NCBI RefSeq assembly: GCF_035934735.1
Contig: NZ_CP142396.1
Span: 558,001 to 622,000, forward strand
DNA: 64,000 nt
Source: Sedimentibacter sp. MB31-C6
GTDB lineage: Bacteria; Bacillota; Clostridia; Tissierellales; Sedimentibacteraceae
Direction of reading: 5' to 3'
Shown: positions 18,677 to 27,906 of the stretch, piece after piece
Layout of the letters: each line of letters opens with the position of its first letter
Numbering within the stretch: the first letter of the stretch is position 1
The notes under the pieces: model-generated
What the model was told of the DNA's origin: nothing
Seen by the model: the letters and a program-made list of their open reading frames with translations, nothing else
Database searches by the model: none
Position numbers and translations under genes: made by a program

Positions 18677-19324
18677 ATGGATAAAAAAAAGCGCCAATAT
18701 TTAGATAATTCTAATTTATCAAATGGCCACAAACCTTATCGCGTAAATAACAAAATATTAAAAACTTCAAGCTCTAAAGAAAATAAAAAAAGTTCAGTAC
18801 TGTTTCAACAACTTCCATCAGAAGAAATACCTGCTGAAGAAACTCCTATAGAAGAAGCTCCATTAGATGAAATACCTACGGAAGATATTCCCATTGAAGA
18901 ATACTTGGAAACTTTTCCAGTAGAAACTGGATATGTATCAGTTAGTGTATTTACAGCATTAGGAGCATTACCTGTATCTAATGCCGTAGTTATTATTTAT
19001 ACCCTTAATGATGATAATGAAGAAGTTGTTTTATACAACCTAATAACAAATGCTAATGGTAAAGTGCCTACTATGGAATTACCGGTAGTTTACAATCCTT
19101 CAGACCCATTAGTAAGTAGTGAATATTACTTTAGCACTTATAATCTAAGAGTACAAGCGACAAACTACTATGATTTTAACGTTTTAGGTATCCGCATTTT
19201 CCCTGATATAACAACTAGTTATAAGGTAGATTTAGTTCCAGTTGCTGCAGGAGATACTAGTGAAGCAAGACCATCGCAAACATTTTTCATACCTCCTAGC
19301 CCAATAGATATATCAAATGATTAG
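18677..19324 (+). CDS. protein with acidic EEIP-type repeats and a carboxypeptidase-regulatory/CnaB-like domain
   Basis: 215 residues. Residues 1-45 are basic and asparagine/lysine-rich. Residues 48-78 contain five tandem degenerate 6-residue units (EEIPAE, EETPIE, EAPLDE, EIPTED, DIPIEE). Residues 85-195 look like a beta-sandwich of the carboxypeptidase-regulatory or CnaB type (GYVSVSVF, then TNANGKVPTMELP). There is no signal peptide. It lies 11 bp upstream of the SpoIID/SleC-like gene and is probably in the same operon, so a spore-layer role is likely but inferred. Confidence 0.72.
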   Translation: MDKKKRQYLDNSNLSNGHKPYRVNNKILKTSSSKENKKSSVLFQQLPSEEIPAEETPIEEAPLDEIPTEDIPIEEYLETFPVETGYVSVSVFTALGALPVSNAVVIIYTLNDDNEEVVLYNLITNANGKVPTMELPVVYNPSDPLVSSEYYFSTYNLRVQATNYYDFNVLGIRIFPDITTSYKVDLVPVAAGDTSEARPSQTFFIPPSPIDISND

Positions 19325-19335
19325 GCGGTGATGAT

Positions 19336-20721
19336 ATGAGTGTTTCGATTCCAGGATTAACATCAGTTATAATACCTAATGCAATTACTGTTCATTTAGG
19401 TGCTCCTCAAGAACCTGCAGAAAATGTTACAGTATCTTTTTTAGATTATATAAAAAATGTAGCATCAAGCGAATTATATCCTACTTGGCCAGAAAGTGCA
19501 CTTAGAGCAAACATATATGCTATTATTTCCATTGCATTGAATAGAGTATTCACTGAATGGTATAGATCTCGTGGATATAATTTTGATATAACAAACACAA
19601 CTCAATACGATCAGGCTTTTGTACGTAATAGAGGATTTTTCGATTCTATTTCAGCTATTGTAGACGATATTTTTAACAGTTACATTACAAGGGAAGGTCA
19701 ATTAGAACCTTTGTATGCACAATTCTGTGACGGACGTATTTCACAATGCGATGGTATGTATCAGTGGGGAACAGTAGATTTAGCAAATCAAGGTTATATT
19801 CCTTATGAAATACTCCAATATTACTATGGAGATAATATATCACTAGTAACAGATGCTCCCATAGGAGAAGCTTATGAAACATTTCCAGGTACGCCGCTTC
19901 AGTTAGGTGATAGCAATGAATACGTGTTACTTATTCAGCTTGGTTTAAATACAATATCAACAAACTATCCAGCTATTCCAAGAATTCAACAACCAGATGG
20001 AAACTTTAATTCAGCTACACAACAGTCTGTAGAAGAATTTCAAAGTATTTTCAATTTACCCGTTACTGGTATAGTAGATAAAGGAACATGGTATAGTATT
20101 AGAAATATTTATACAGCTGTTACTAACCTGGCAGAATTAACGTCAAGAGGAATACCGATAAGTGAAATACCAGAATATACACCAGTACCTGAGCCAGGAG
20201 AAGTAGTTCCTCGAGTTCAATTAGTTCAATACTTTATTAATGTTTTATCCGCTTATTACGACACAATTCCTGCTGTAGATATTAATGGAATACTTGATGC
20301 TACAACAAGAACAGCAATAATGGAATTTCAAAAAACAATTGGTTTACCTGTTAACGGTAACATAGATGAACAAACATGGAATGCAATGTATAATAGTGTA
20401 TCAGGAATTTTAGACACATTGCCTCCTTCTGCAATTGCATTACCAAACTTAATATATCCAGGTATTGTATATGAAGTTGGTTCTGAGGGACCTGGAGTTT
20501 ATATTATCCAACAATATTTATCATATATATCTTCTGTTTTAGAAGGTCTTCCTCCAGCTGACCCAGATGGAATTTATGGTCCTGTAACAGAAAATGCAGT
20601 AAGGCAATTTCAAGAATACTTTGGAATTGATGTTACTGGTGTTGTTGATGAATATACTTGGAACAGAATTGTTACTATATATAGGGGATTAAGATTTGGT
20701 AACATTAGAAATTCTATATAG
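19336..20721 (+). CDS. SpoIID-like protein with three peptidoglycan-binding domains (SleC-like)
   Basis: 461 residues. After a short N-terminal stretch (IPNAITVHLGAP), residues about 35-180 resemble a SpoIID/LytB-type domain (DYIKNVASSELYPTWPESALRANIYA, in part; ITNTTQYDQ). Three PG_binding_1 modules follow (about 188-260, 285-350, 375-450), each with a DGxF/DGIY...FQ...TGxVDxxTW pattern. There is no signal peptide, which is known for some clostridial spore cortex-lytic proteins of the SleC type. A role in cortex hydrolysis or the spore coat is likely. A clear terminator follows. Confidence 0.8.
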   Translation: MSVSIPGLTSVIIPNAITVHLGAPQEPAENVTVSFLDYIKNVASSELYPTWPESALRANIYAIISIALNRVFTEWYRSRGYNFDITNTTQYDQAFVRNRGFFDSISAIVDDIFNSYITREGQLEPLYAQFCDGRISQCDGMYQWGTVDLANQGYIPYEILQYYYGDNISLVTDAPIGEAYETFPGTPLQLGDSNEYVLLIQLGLNTISTNYPAIPRIQQPDGNFNSATQQSVEEFQSIFNLPVTGIVDKGTWYSIRNIYTAVTNLAELTSRGIPISEIPEYTPVPEPGEVVPRVQLVQYFINVLSAYYDTIPAVDINGILDATTRTAIMEFQKTIGLPVNGNIDEQTWNAMYNSVSGILDTLPPSAIALPNLIYPGIVYEVGSEGPGVYIIQQYLSYISSVLEGLPPADPDGIYGPVTENAVRQFQEYFGIDVTGVVDEYTWNRIVTIYRGLRFGNIRNSI

Positions 20722-20725
20722 CATT

Positions 20726-20757
20726 AAAAGTAGGAATGATTATTTCTTCCTACTTTT
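20726..20757 (+). terminator. terminator after the SleC-like gene
   Basis: AAAAGTAGGA pairs with TCCTACTTTT around a loop of about 12 nt, five bases after the stop codon. Confidence 0.8.
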
Positions 20758-20809
20758 AACTTTTATAACTTATTCAAATATATATTTCTTCATACAGTAT
20801 GTTTTGCGT

Positions 20810-20838
20810 TTGCCTATTTTAAAATATTATTATATAAT
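20810..20838 (+). promoter_or_regulatory. sigma-A-type promoter upstream of the symporter operon
   Basis: TTGCCT (20810-20815), a 17-nt spacer, and TATAAT (20833-20838), about 115 bp before the symporter start. Confidence 0.55.
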
Positions 20839-20951
20839 TATGTTTCAGATAAATAAAAATTCTACCCCACCTTAAGTTAAAAAGGAACCATCACTTATAG
20901 AAGTGGATATCTAATAACTTGATAAAAATTAACATGTAAAAGGAGAAAACC

Positions 20952-22403
20952 GTGAATAAGAATATATTATATTTACTTTATTTTACTGTTTATACAATAA
21001 TATTATTATTTTTTGGCAAGGGCGGTTTTAAAAAAACAAATAACACAAGAGATTTTTTTGTAGCAGGTAATTCATTAGGATTAGCTATAAGTGTATTTAC
21101 TTTTAGTGCTACATGGTTTAGCGCAGCATCGATGCAAGGAGTAACTGGTTCTGTATTTAGCTACGGTTATAATACAGTATTATATTCAATTTTACCTTGG
21201 TTTTTAGGTGCAATACTACTTATTATACTTGCTCCAAAATTAAGGTCATATGATATTTTAACCTTACCTGAGTTTTTCTATTTAAAATATAAAAGCAAGT
21301 GGTTGCAAGCAATGGGTGGAATAATGATAGTAATAACTTTCACCCTCTATATAATTATTCAAGTTAGAGGTTTTGGAATTGTTATATCAGAATTATTAAA
21401 TATTAATTATATGTTTGCAATTATTTTAGTGTATATTTTTGTTATATATACTACCTTTGGAGGTTTATTTTCCGTTGCAAAAACGGATGGATTAAATATT
21501 ATATTAATTGTTATAGGAATTTTTCTTGCAGCAATATTAATATTAAATGAAGTTAATGGTATTAGTATCATGCACGAAAGAGCAGCTTCAATAAATACAA
21601 GGCCATTTCCTAATTTCCCACATGTTACTGAAAAAGGTGGACTCTTAGATCCTTTTGCTAATGGACAAATGCCCCCAATTGTTACTTTTACCTCTCTATT
21701 TGGATGGGGTTTAGGTTTAGCATCAAATCCTCAATATGCAACACGTATTATATCTGCAAAGAGCAACAAAGTAGCTATTAAAATGATATGCTACTCTGTC
21801 GTTTTGTTAGCATTTTTATATATGGGACTAATTATTATTGGAATAGGAGGAAGAGTTTTAGAACCTACTATTGAAGCTATTACGACTGTTGATGAAGTTT
21901 TTCCATATTTAATAAATAATGTAATTTATTCTCCATTAAGTGCTTTAATACTCATAAGTATAACAGCAGCAGCAATTTCTACTGCAAACTCTCAGCTATT
22001 AATTGCAGCTAGCGGATTTACATATGACTTTTACAAGAATATAATAAATCCAAGTATAAAAGAAGAAAAATTTTTAAATTTAAATCGAGTGTTTATTTTC
22101 TTAATTGGAACTGTATCATTGATTATGGCTATAAAGCCACCAGAAAGTTTGTTAGTTTATGGTGGTTATATTTGGGGTTTTTACTCAGCTTCTTTTCTTA
22201 TCCCATTATACGGAGGAATATTCTGGAAAAAATCGACAAAAGAAGGCGCAATTGCAGCTTTTTCTGTTGGACTTATTTCCATTATTATTTTTATTATTAA
22301 AGACTTTAATACTATGATTCATCCAGCAATGCCAAGTGTTTTTGCATCTGCATTAACTTTTTATATAGTAAGTAAATATTATTATAATAAGGTAAATAAA
22401 TAA
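20952..22403 (+). CDS. sodium:solute symporter (SSS family)
   Basis: 483 residues with about 13 hydrophobic segments, the PutP/PanF-like fold. The conserved TM1-TM2 region includes DFFVAGNSLG and FSATWFSAASMQG. ISITAAAISTANSQLL is the SSS sodium-site region of TM8. The start is GTG, with AAAAGGAG upstream. The substrate is not evident. It is followed by a two-component pair that controls the oxoprolinase operon by position, so uptake of 5-oxoproline, glutamate or a related compound is a reasonable guess. Confidence 0.88.
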   Translation: MNKNILYLLYFTVYTIILLFFGKGGFKKTNNTRDFFVAGNSLGLAISVFTFSATWFSAASMQGVTGSVFSYGYNTVLYSILPWFLGAILLIILAPKLRSYDILTLPEFFYLKYKSKWLQAMGGIMIVITFTLYIIIQVRGFGIVISELLNINYMFAIILVYIFVIYTTFGGLFSVAKTDGLNIILIVIGIFLAAILILNEVNGISIMHERAASINTRPFPNFPHVTEKGGLLDPFANGQMPPIVTFTSLFGWGLGLASNPQYATRIISAKSNKVAIKMICYSVVLLAFLYMGLIIIGIGGRVLEPTIEAITTVDEVFPYLINNVIYSPLSALILISITAAAISTANSQLLIAASGFTYDFYKNIINPSIKEEKFLNLNRVFIFLIGTVSLIMAIKPPESLLVYGGYIWGFYSASFLIPLYGGIFWKKSTKEGAIAAFSVGLISIIIFIIKDFNTMIHPAMPSVFASALTFYIVSKYYYNKVNK

Positions 22404-22455
22404 CATAACACTATAAGTCTGTACTGCTAATAATATTATAAACGAGGAGAAAATT

Positions 22456-24213
22456 GTGCGAATCGACATAGAAAATAAAATACTAATTCCATATATGATT
22501 TTATTGATATTATCAATTATTATTATAGGAATAGTATCCTATTGGAATGGATATCGTTTACTGTTAGAAAACGAAATAAAACATTCATTACAAAATTTAG
22601 AAGAAATAATTTTATTTATTGAAGAATCTAATAATAATTTTATTGATGAAGATGAAGCTAAATCTTATGTTATAGATTATTATAATCAATTAGAAAAAGA
22701 TAATTTAGTAATATTTAATAATGAGGATGTTCTGATAAATAATTATAATAATGATAATGATTGGATTTTAAATATAGAAAATGAAATTTTAAATTCTAAT
22801 AAACAATCAATATATATGGAAGATTATATTTTTACTTATGAAGATTATGAATATTGGAATTGGACTATAGGATATCGTCTAAATAAGGGTATTTTTTCTA
22901 ATGAAGTTTTGGAAAGCCAAAAATATATGATTTTAATTGCAATTGTTTCTTTAGTACTTTCTATGCAAGCAGCCATATTTATTTCTTATAACATATCTAA
23001 ACCAATAAAAATATTAGCAGATGCTTGTGATAAAATAGTAGACCAAGGAAGTTTTAATGAAAAAATTAAAATAAACAGAAAGGATGAAATAGGTACACTT
23101 TCTAAAGCTTTTAACAATATGCTTTTTAGACTTCAAAACAACACTAAAAAATTGATTGAAGTAACTAAATTTAATGAAGACATATTAAAAAATATCTCTG
23201 CAGGTATAATTACGACTAATTATAATGGACAAATACTTTCAATAAATCAAGCTGCTGAAGATTTTTTTTCTCATAATATAGATAAAAATATTAAAAAAGA
23301 AATAAAGGAAAGCTTGTCTAGCCAGATAAATGAAACATTAGATAGCAACAAAAAAATAAATCGAGTTATTAAATTTAATAATATTGAAAAATCTAATGAA
23401 GTGTATTTAGATGTGACAACTTCATTATTAAAAAGAGATGAAAAAACTATAAGTGGCGCAATTTGTAATTTCTATGATATTAGTGAAAGAAAAAAAATTG
23501 AAAATAAAATGGATTCTTTAGATAGACTAACCTCAATTGGTCAATTTGCAGCTGGCATAGCCCATGAAGTGAGGAATCCACTAGCTGGTATGAAAACAAG
23601 TATTCAAGTATTAAAAAACCGGTTATGTAAAAATGATATAGCTAATAAAAAACTTTTTAATGGAGTATTATATGAAATAGATAGAATAAACAAGTTAATA
23701 TCTAGTTTGTTGGATTTTGCTAAACCAAGAATTGCTAATAAGGAAAAAACAAATTTAGTGGAAATTTTAGATAACTCTCTGGAATTGATTAAAAAAATAG
23801 CAAGTGAAAGTAATATTGATATAAAAATAATTAATAATTCAACTAATTCTACAGTTTTTGTGGATAAAGCACAAGTAGAACAAATTTTTTTAAATATTAT
23901 TAAAAATGCACTTTCTGCAATAGATAAGAACGGAAATTTAAATATAATTTTTAAAAATTATATCGAAGAAAATATATGTTTTATACAAATAGATTTTATA
24001 GATAATGGATGTGGTATACATCCAGAAAACATTGAGAAAATATTCAATCCCTTTTTTACAACTAATCCAAAAGGAACAGGATTAGGATTGTCAGTTGTAC
24101 ATGAATTAATTAAAAGTAATGACGGGGAAATAAAAATAAAAAGTATTATTAATGAAGGTACAAAAATAGAGATAAAGTTTCCTACAATTGGAGGTATTAA
24201 TGATGAAGTTTAG
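22456..24213 (+). CDS. membrane sensor histidine kinase (NtrB/AtoS type)
   Basis: 585 residues, GTG start with GAGGAG upstream. TM1 is at about 9-30, an external sensor region of about 125 residues rich in Asn, Asp and Glu follows, and TM2 is at about 157-178. HAMP lies at about 180-230 and a PAS domain at about 235-345. HisKA carries the phosphorylatable His370 (AGIAHEVRNPLAG), and the ATPase domain has DNGCGIHPENI and KGTGLGLSVVHELI. It autophosphorylates and passes phosphate to the overlapping NtrC-type regulator. The stop codon overlaps the next gene's start region. Confidence 0.93.
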   Translation: MRIDIENKILIPYMILLILSIIIIGIVSYWNGYRLLLENEIKHSLQNLEEIILFIEESNNNFIDEDEAKSYVIDYYNQLEKDNLVIFNNEDVLINNYNNDNDWILNIENEILNSNKQSIYMEDYIFTYEDYEYWNWTIGYRLNKGIFSNEVLESQKYMILIAIVSLVLSMQAAIFISYNISKPIKILADACDKIVDQGSFNEKIKINRKDEIGTLSKAFNNMLFRLQNNTKKLIEVTKFNEDILKNISAGIITTNYNGQILSINQAAEDFFSHNIDKNIKKEIKESLSSQINETLDSNKKINRVIKFNNIEKSNEVYLDVTTSLLKRDEKTISGAICNFYDISERKKIENKMDSLDRLTSIGQFAAGIAHEVRNPLAGMKTSIQVLKNRLCKNDIANKKLFNGVLYEIDRINKLISSLLDFAKPRIANKEKTNLVEILDNSLELIKKIASESNIDIKIINNSTNSTVFVDKAQVEQIFLNIIKNALSAIDKNGNLNIIFKNYIEENICFIQIDFIDNGCGIHPENIEKIFNPFFTTNPKGTGLGLSVVHELIKSNDGEIKIKSIINEGTKIEIKFPTIGGINDEV

Positions 24214-25609
24214 AGTTTTAATTGTTGATGATGAAGAAATAATAAGATTGTCGATGAATGAAGGTCTTAAAGATTTAGGATACAATGTATGCACTTCAAA
24301 AGATGGTACAGAAGCCATAGAAAAATTAAAAGATTTTAGACCTCATGTTATATTTTTAGATTTAAGACTTACTGCAGAAAACGGTTTAGAAGTACTAAAA
24401 AATATAAAAAAATTCGACAGCGAAGTAGAAGTTGTAATAATGACAGCATATGGTGATATAGAAAGTGCTGTAGAAGCTATTAAACTGGGAGCTTACGATT
24501 ATATAAATAAACCTTTTGATTTACAAGAAATAGATATTATTATAAAACGAGTTATACAGAATTTAAAATTAAAGAAAAAAGTTTATATATTAGAAAATCA
24601 ATCTGAAATAGAAAGCATTATTGGCGAAAATGATAAAATGAAAGATGTTTTTAATAAAATTAAAATACTCTCAAAGAATGATAATGTAACTGTTTTAATT
24701 AGAGGTGATTCTGGCACTGGAAAAGAGCTTGTAGCAAATGCAATTCACATGAATAGCAATAGAAAATCATCAAATATGTTGAAAATTAATTGTGGAGCTA
24801 TCCCTCAAAATCTTATTGAAAGTGAACTTTTTGGATTTGAAAAAAACTCTTTCACTGGAGCAAATAATAGTAAAAAGGGATTAATGGAAATTGCTGATGG
24901 TGGTACATTATTTTTAGATGAAATTGGTGAACTACCTTTAGAAGTACAACCTAAACTATTAAGAGTTTTAGAAGAACGAAAGTTTAAAAGAATTGGCGGT
25001 TTAAAAGATATTGAAATAGATATTAGAATTATAGCTGCAACAAATAAAAATTTAGAAGAAGCGATAAAAAACAAGGAATTTAGAGAAGATTTATACTATA
25101 GATTGAATGTTGTTCCTATACATCTTCCCCCTCTTAAAGAAAGAGGAACGGATATACTAATATTATCTAACAACTTTCTTAATGATTTTAATAGAAAATT
25201 TAATAAAAAGATTAAAGGATTTTCAAAAGAAGCAGAAAAAGCTCTTATGTCTTACCCCTGGAAAGGTAATGTAAGAGAACTTAGAAATATTATGGAAAGA
25301 ATTGTTTTATTAGCAGAAACAGAATATATTGATATAAAAAATTTACCCTATGAAATATATAAAGGCAAAACTAATATCAATGATTTTTCTAATAATCTTT
25401 TTGATACCGAAGAAATTGAAAACAAATTTATAAATAAAAATTTTTCTCTGGAAAAAAAAATAGAAAAAATAGAAATATATTATATAAAACTAGCCTTAGA
25501 TTATTGCAACAATAACTATTCTAAAGCTTCAAAAATGTTAGGTATGAGCAGGTTTGCTTTCAAAAGACGGTTAGAGAAATATTTTGAACATGATATGAGC
25601 GATTTATAA
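24200..25609 (+). CDS. NtrC-family sigma-54-dependent response regulator
   Basis: 469 residues from the ATG at 24200; a TTG at 24188 forms part of the GGAGG site and is less likely. The receiver domain has the phospho-acceptor Asp54 (IFLDLRLT). The AAA+ domain has Walker A GDSGTGKE (169-176), the sigma-54-contact loop NSFTGA (216-221, standing for GAFTGA), and Walker B GGTLFLDE. The C-terminus has a Fis-type helix-turn-helix (NNYSKASKMLGMSRFAFKRRL). It overlaps the kinase gene by 14 bp. The nearest target is the sigma-54 promoter 103 bp downstream of its stop. Confidence 0.95.
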   Translation: MMKFRVLIVDDEEIIRLSMNEGLKDLGYNVCTSKDGTEAIEKLKDFRPHVIFLDLRLTAENGLEVLKNIKKFDSEVEVVIMTAYGDIESAVEAIKLGAYDYINKPFDLQEIDIIIKRVIQNLKLKKKVYILENQSEIESIIGENDKMKDVFNKIKILSKNDNVTVLIRGDSGTGKELVANAIHMNSNRKSSNMLKINCGAIPQNLIESELFGFEKNSFTGANNSKKGLMEIADGGTLFLDEIGELPLEVQPKLLRVLEERKFKRIGGLKDIEIDIRIIAATNKNLEEAIKNKEFREDLYYRLNVVPIHLPPLKERGTDILILSNNFLNDFNRKFNKKIKGFSKEAEKALMSYPWKGNVRELRNIMERIVLLAETEYIDIKNLPYEIYKGKTNINDFSNNLFDTEEIENKFINKNFSLEKKIEKIEIYYIKLALDYCNNNYSKASKMLGMSRFAFKRRLEKYFEHDMSDL

Positions 25610-25634
25610 AAAAGTGCTAAATCGCTCATTTTTT
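25594..25634 (+). terminator. terminator overlapping the 3' end of the response regulator gene
   Basis: ATGAGCGATTTA (25594-25605) pairs with TAAATCGCTCAT (25618-25629), followed by a T-run. The last codons form one arm. It separates the regulator transcript from the sigma-54 operon. Confidence 0.85.
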
Positions 25635-25635
25635 A

Positions 25636-25651
25636 TGTGCATTATTGCTCA
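25636..25651 (+). promoter_or_regulatory. candidate upstream activator site for the NtrC-type regulator
   Basis: TGTGCA-TTAT-TGCTCA is an inverted repeat with one mismatch. It lies about 61 bp upstream of the -24 element, near -94 relative to the expected start, a usual distance for sigma-54 enhancers. Assignment is by position only. Confidence 0.4.
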
Positions 25652-25711
25652 ATTATATAAGAATTAATATTTATTTTAAGGAAATATTAAGAAATATAAG
25701 CTCTAATTTTA

Positions 25712-25728
25712 TGGCATTAAAATTGCAT
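25712..25728 (+). promoter_or_regulatory. sigma-54 (-24/-12) promoter of the oxoprolinase operon
   Basis: TGGCAT-TAAAA-TTGCAT matches TGGCAY-N5-TTGCW at every conserved position, with the invariant GG (25713-25714) and GC (25725-25726) separated by exactly 10 nt. The ribosome-binding site of pxpA follows about 25 bp later. Confidence 0.85.
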
Positions 25729-25761
25729 ATATTATAATAAAAATAAAATGGAGGTATGAAA

Positions 25762-26535
25762 ATGTATCAAGTAGATTTAAACAGTGATATAGGAGAGAGT
25801 TTTGGAAACTACAATCTTGGTCTAGATGAAGAAGTTGCAAAATATATTTCTTCTGCTAATATTGCATGTGGATTTCATGCAGGTGATCCTAATGTAATGG
25901 AAAAAACAGTTAAAACCGCCATAAGGGAAAATGTTTCCATCGGTGCCCATCCTGGATACCCTGACTTGATGGGATTTGGAAGAAGAAATATAAATGTTTC
26001 GGCTAATGAAATAAAAAATTATATAAAATATCAAATAGGAGCATTATGGGCTTTTGCTCAAAGTTCTGGGATAAAGCTCCAACATGTAAAACCACATGGT
26101 GCTATGTATAATATGGCTGCTAAAAATAAAGAATTAGCTAAAGCTATAGCTGAAGGCATTTATGAAGTGGATAGTGATTTAATTTTAGTTGGACTTGCCA
26201 ATAGTGAATTAATTAGAGCAGGATTGGAAGTTAATCTTAAAGTAGCTAATGAAGTATTTGCTGACAGAGCATACAACACAGATGGTACTTTAGTACCTAG
26301 AGGTAAAGAAGGTGCTGTAATTCATGATACAGATATAGCAATTAATAGAGTAATTAAAATGGTCAAAGAAGAAAAAGTTAAAACTATTTCAGGTGAAGAA
26401 ATCAATATTAAAGCTGACACAATATGCGTGCACGGAGATAATCCTCAAGCAGTAGATTTTGTCAATAATATTAAAAAGACTTTAGAAAATGAAGGTATTC
26501 AAATAGTATCTATGAAAAACTTTATTTTATCGTAA
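25762..26535 (+). CDS. pxpA: 5-oxoprolinase subunit A (LamB/YcsF family)
   Basis: 257 residues from the ATG at 25762; an ATG six bases earlier is only one base from GGAGG. Signatures: [13 protein letters not shown] at the N-terminus, [38 protein letters not shown] and [10 protein letters not shown]. With PxpB and PxpC it forms the ATP-dependent prokaryotic 5-oxoprolinase that opens 5-oxo-L-proline to L-glutamate in the cytoplasm. It is the first gene behind the sigma-54 promoter. Confidence 0.95.
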   Translation: MYQVDLNSDIGESFGNYNLGLDEEVAKYISSANIACGFHAGDPNVMEKTVKTAIRENVSIGAHPGYPDLMGFGRRNINVSANEIKNYIKYQIGALWAFAQSSGIKLQHVKPHGAMYNMAAKNKELAKAIAEGIYEVDSDLILVGLANSELIRAGLEVNLKVANEVFADRAYNTDGTLVPRGKEGAVIHDTDIAINRVIKMVKEEKVKTISGEEINIKADTICVHGDNPQAVDFVNNIKKTLENEGIQIVSMKNFILS

Positions 26536-26619
26536 AACGCAAACAATTACTTCAAACAATTTAAATTAATAATGAAATAAGGGAACTTCATTATAAAATA
26601 AAAATCTAAAGGAGACAAT

Positions 26620-27825
26620 ATGAATAATATAGGAAAGAAATCAAATATAGGTGTTCTTTTAGGGGCAGCCTTTTTAATGGCTACTTCTGCAATTGGACCT
26701 GGTTTTTTAACACAAACAGCGGCATTTACTGAACAATATCAAGCAAGTTTTGGATTTGCAATTTTAATTTCAATTATTTTAACAATTGGTGTTCAATTAA
26801 ATATATGGAGAATTATTGGTGTATCTGGTATGAGAGGCCAAGATATTGCTAATAAAGTTTTACCTGGACTAGGGTACTTTATAGCATTTTTAGTTGCATT
26901 AGGTGGACTTGTATTTAATATGGGTAATGTTGGTGGTGCAGCATTAGGCTTAAATGTTTTATTTGGTATAGATATAAGTTATGGTGCAATAATAGGTGGA
27001 GTTATAGGAATATGCATATTCTTATCTAAAAATGCGAAATCTATCGTAGATAAACTAACTAATGTATTAGGAATCATAATGATTTTGCTAGCAGGATACG
27101 TTGCTATTGTTAGTAAACCACCTGTTACAGAAGCAGTTGTTAGAACTTTTAATCCTGTAAATTTAAAAGACTTAATTTTCCCAATAATAACATTATTAGG
27201 TGGTACTGTTGGAGGATATATCACTTTTTCTGGTGGTCACCGTTTAATTGATGCTGGTATAACTGGAGAAGAGAATTTAAGTGAAGTTAACAAAAGTGCT
27301 GGTATGGGTATAGGTGTTGCTTCTATAATGAGGGTTTTATTTTTCCTAGCAATATTAGGTGTAGTTTCAAAGGGTAATGCTTTAGATCCTGGAAATCCTG
27401 CAGCAGATGCCTTTTTACAAGCAGCTGGTCCAATTGGATATAAATTCTTTGGTATAGTTTTATTTTCAGCTGCAATTAGTTCTGTTATTGGTGCTGCATA
27501 TACTTCAGTATCATTTTTAAAGACATTAAATAAAACGATTGAAAAATATGAAAATTATTTTATAATTGGTTTTATCGCTATATCAAGTTTCATTATGGCA
27601 TTTTTAGGTCAACCAGCTAAACTATTAATATTAGCCGGCTCTGTAAATGGACTTATATTACCTATAACTTTAGCTACAGTACTTTTAGCATCACGTAAAA
27701 AAGAAGTTGTTGGTGAAAGTTACAAACATCCTACATGGTTAATTATTTTTGGAATAATTATCGTTATAGTTACTGCATATGCAGGATTTAATTCACTTAC
27801 TAACATTACAAAATTATTTATGTAA
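26620..27825 (+). CDS. Nramp-related (YcsG-like) carrier lacking the metal-binding motifs
   Basis: 401 residues, about 11 membrane segments with the LeuT/Nramp fold. The TM1 signature reads SAIGPGFLTQ, so the DPGN motif of manganese/iron Nramps is absent. The TM6 region reads FSGGHR with no MPH motif. A divalent-metal substrate is therefore unlikely. The same type (YcsG) is found in the ycsFGI-kip cluster of Bacillus. Its place between pxpA and pxpB points to uptake of 5-oxoproline or a similar amino acid derivative; this is inference. AAAGGAGA precedes the ATG. Confidence 0.88.
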   Translation: MNNIGKKSNIGVLLGAAFLMATSAIGPGFLTQTAAFTEQYQASFGFAILISIILTIGVQLNIWRIIGVSGMRGQDIANKVLPGLGYFIAFLVALGGLVFNMGNVGGAALGLNVLFGIDISYGAIIGGVIGICIFLSKNAKSIVDKLTNVLGIIMILLAGYVAIVSKPPVTEAVVRTFNPVNLKDLIFPIITLLGGTVGGYITFSGGHRLIDAGITGEENLSEVNKSAGMGIGVASIMRVLFFLAILGVVSKGNALDPGNPAADAFLQAAGPIGYKFFGIVLFSAAISSVIGAAYTSVSFLKTLNKTIEKYENYFIIGFIAISSFIMAFLGQPAKLLILAGSVNGLILPITLATVLLASRKKEVVGESYKHPTWLIIFGIIIVIVTAYAGFNSLTNITKLFM

Positions 27826-27840
27826 TTGATACATGATGAT

Positions 27841-27872
27841 GTGGGACGCATACAATGCGTCCCCTACAATAT
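27841..27872. repeat. single-hairpin copy of the dispersed palindromic element, inside the pxp operon
   Basis: GGGACGCAT-ACA-ATGCGTCCC followed by CTACAATAT. The 30 bp from 27843 to 27872 are identical to 8247-8276. It lies in the 81-bp gap between the carrier gene and pxpB. Confidence 0.85.
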
Positions 27873-27906
27873 CGAAGTATAGGTAAGAACAAATGGAGGA
27901 ATAAAT

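Noticed and set aside
24188-24199. TTG start of the response regulator
   Set aside because: The codon belongs to the GGAGG ribosome-binding site; the ATG at 24200 gives the usual N-terminus of the receiver domain.
26620-27825. Manganese or iron transporter
   Set aside because: The DPGN and MPH metal-binding motifs are absent and the operon concerns 5-oxoproline.
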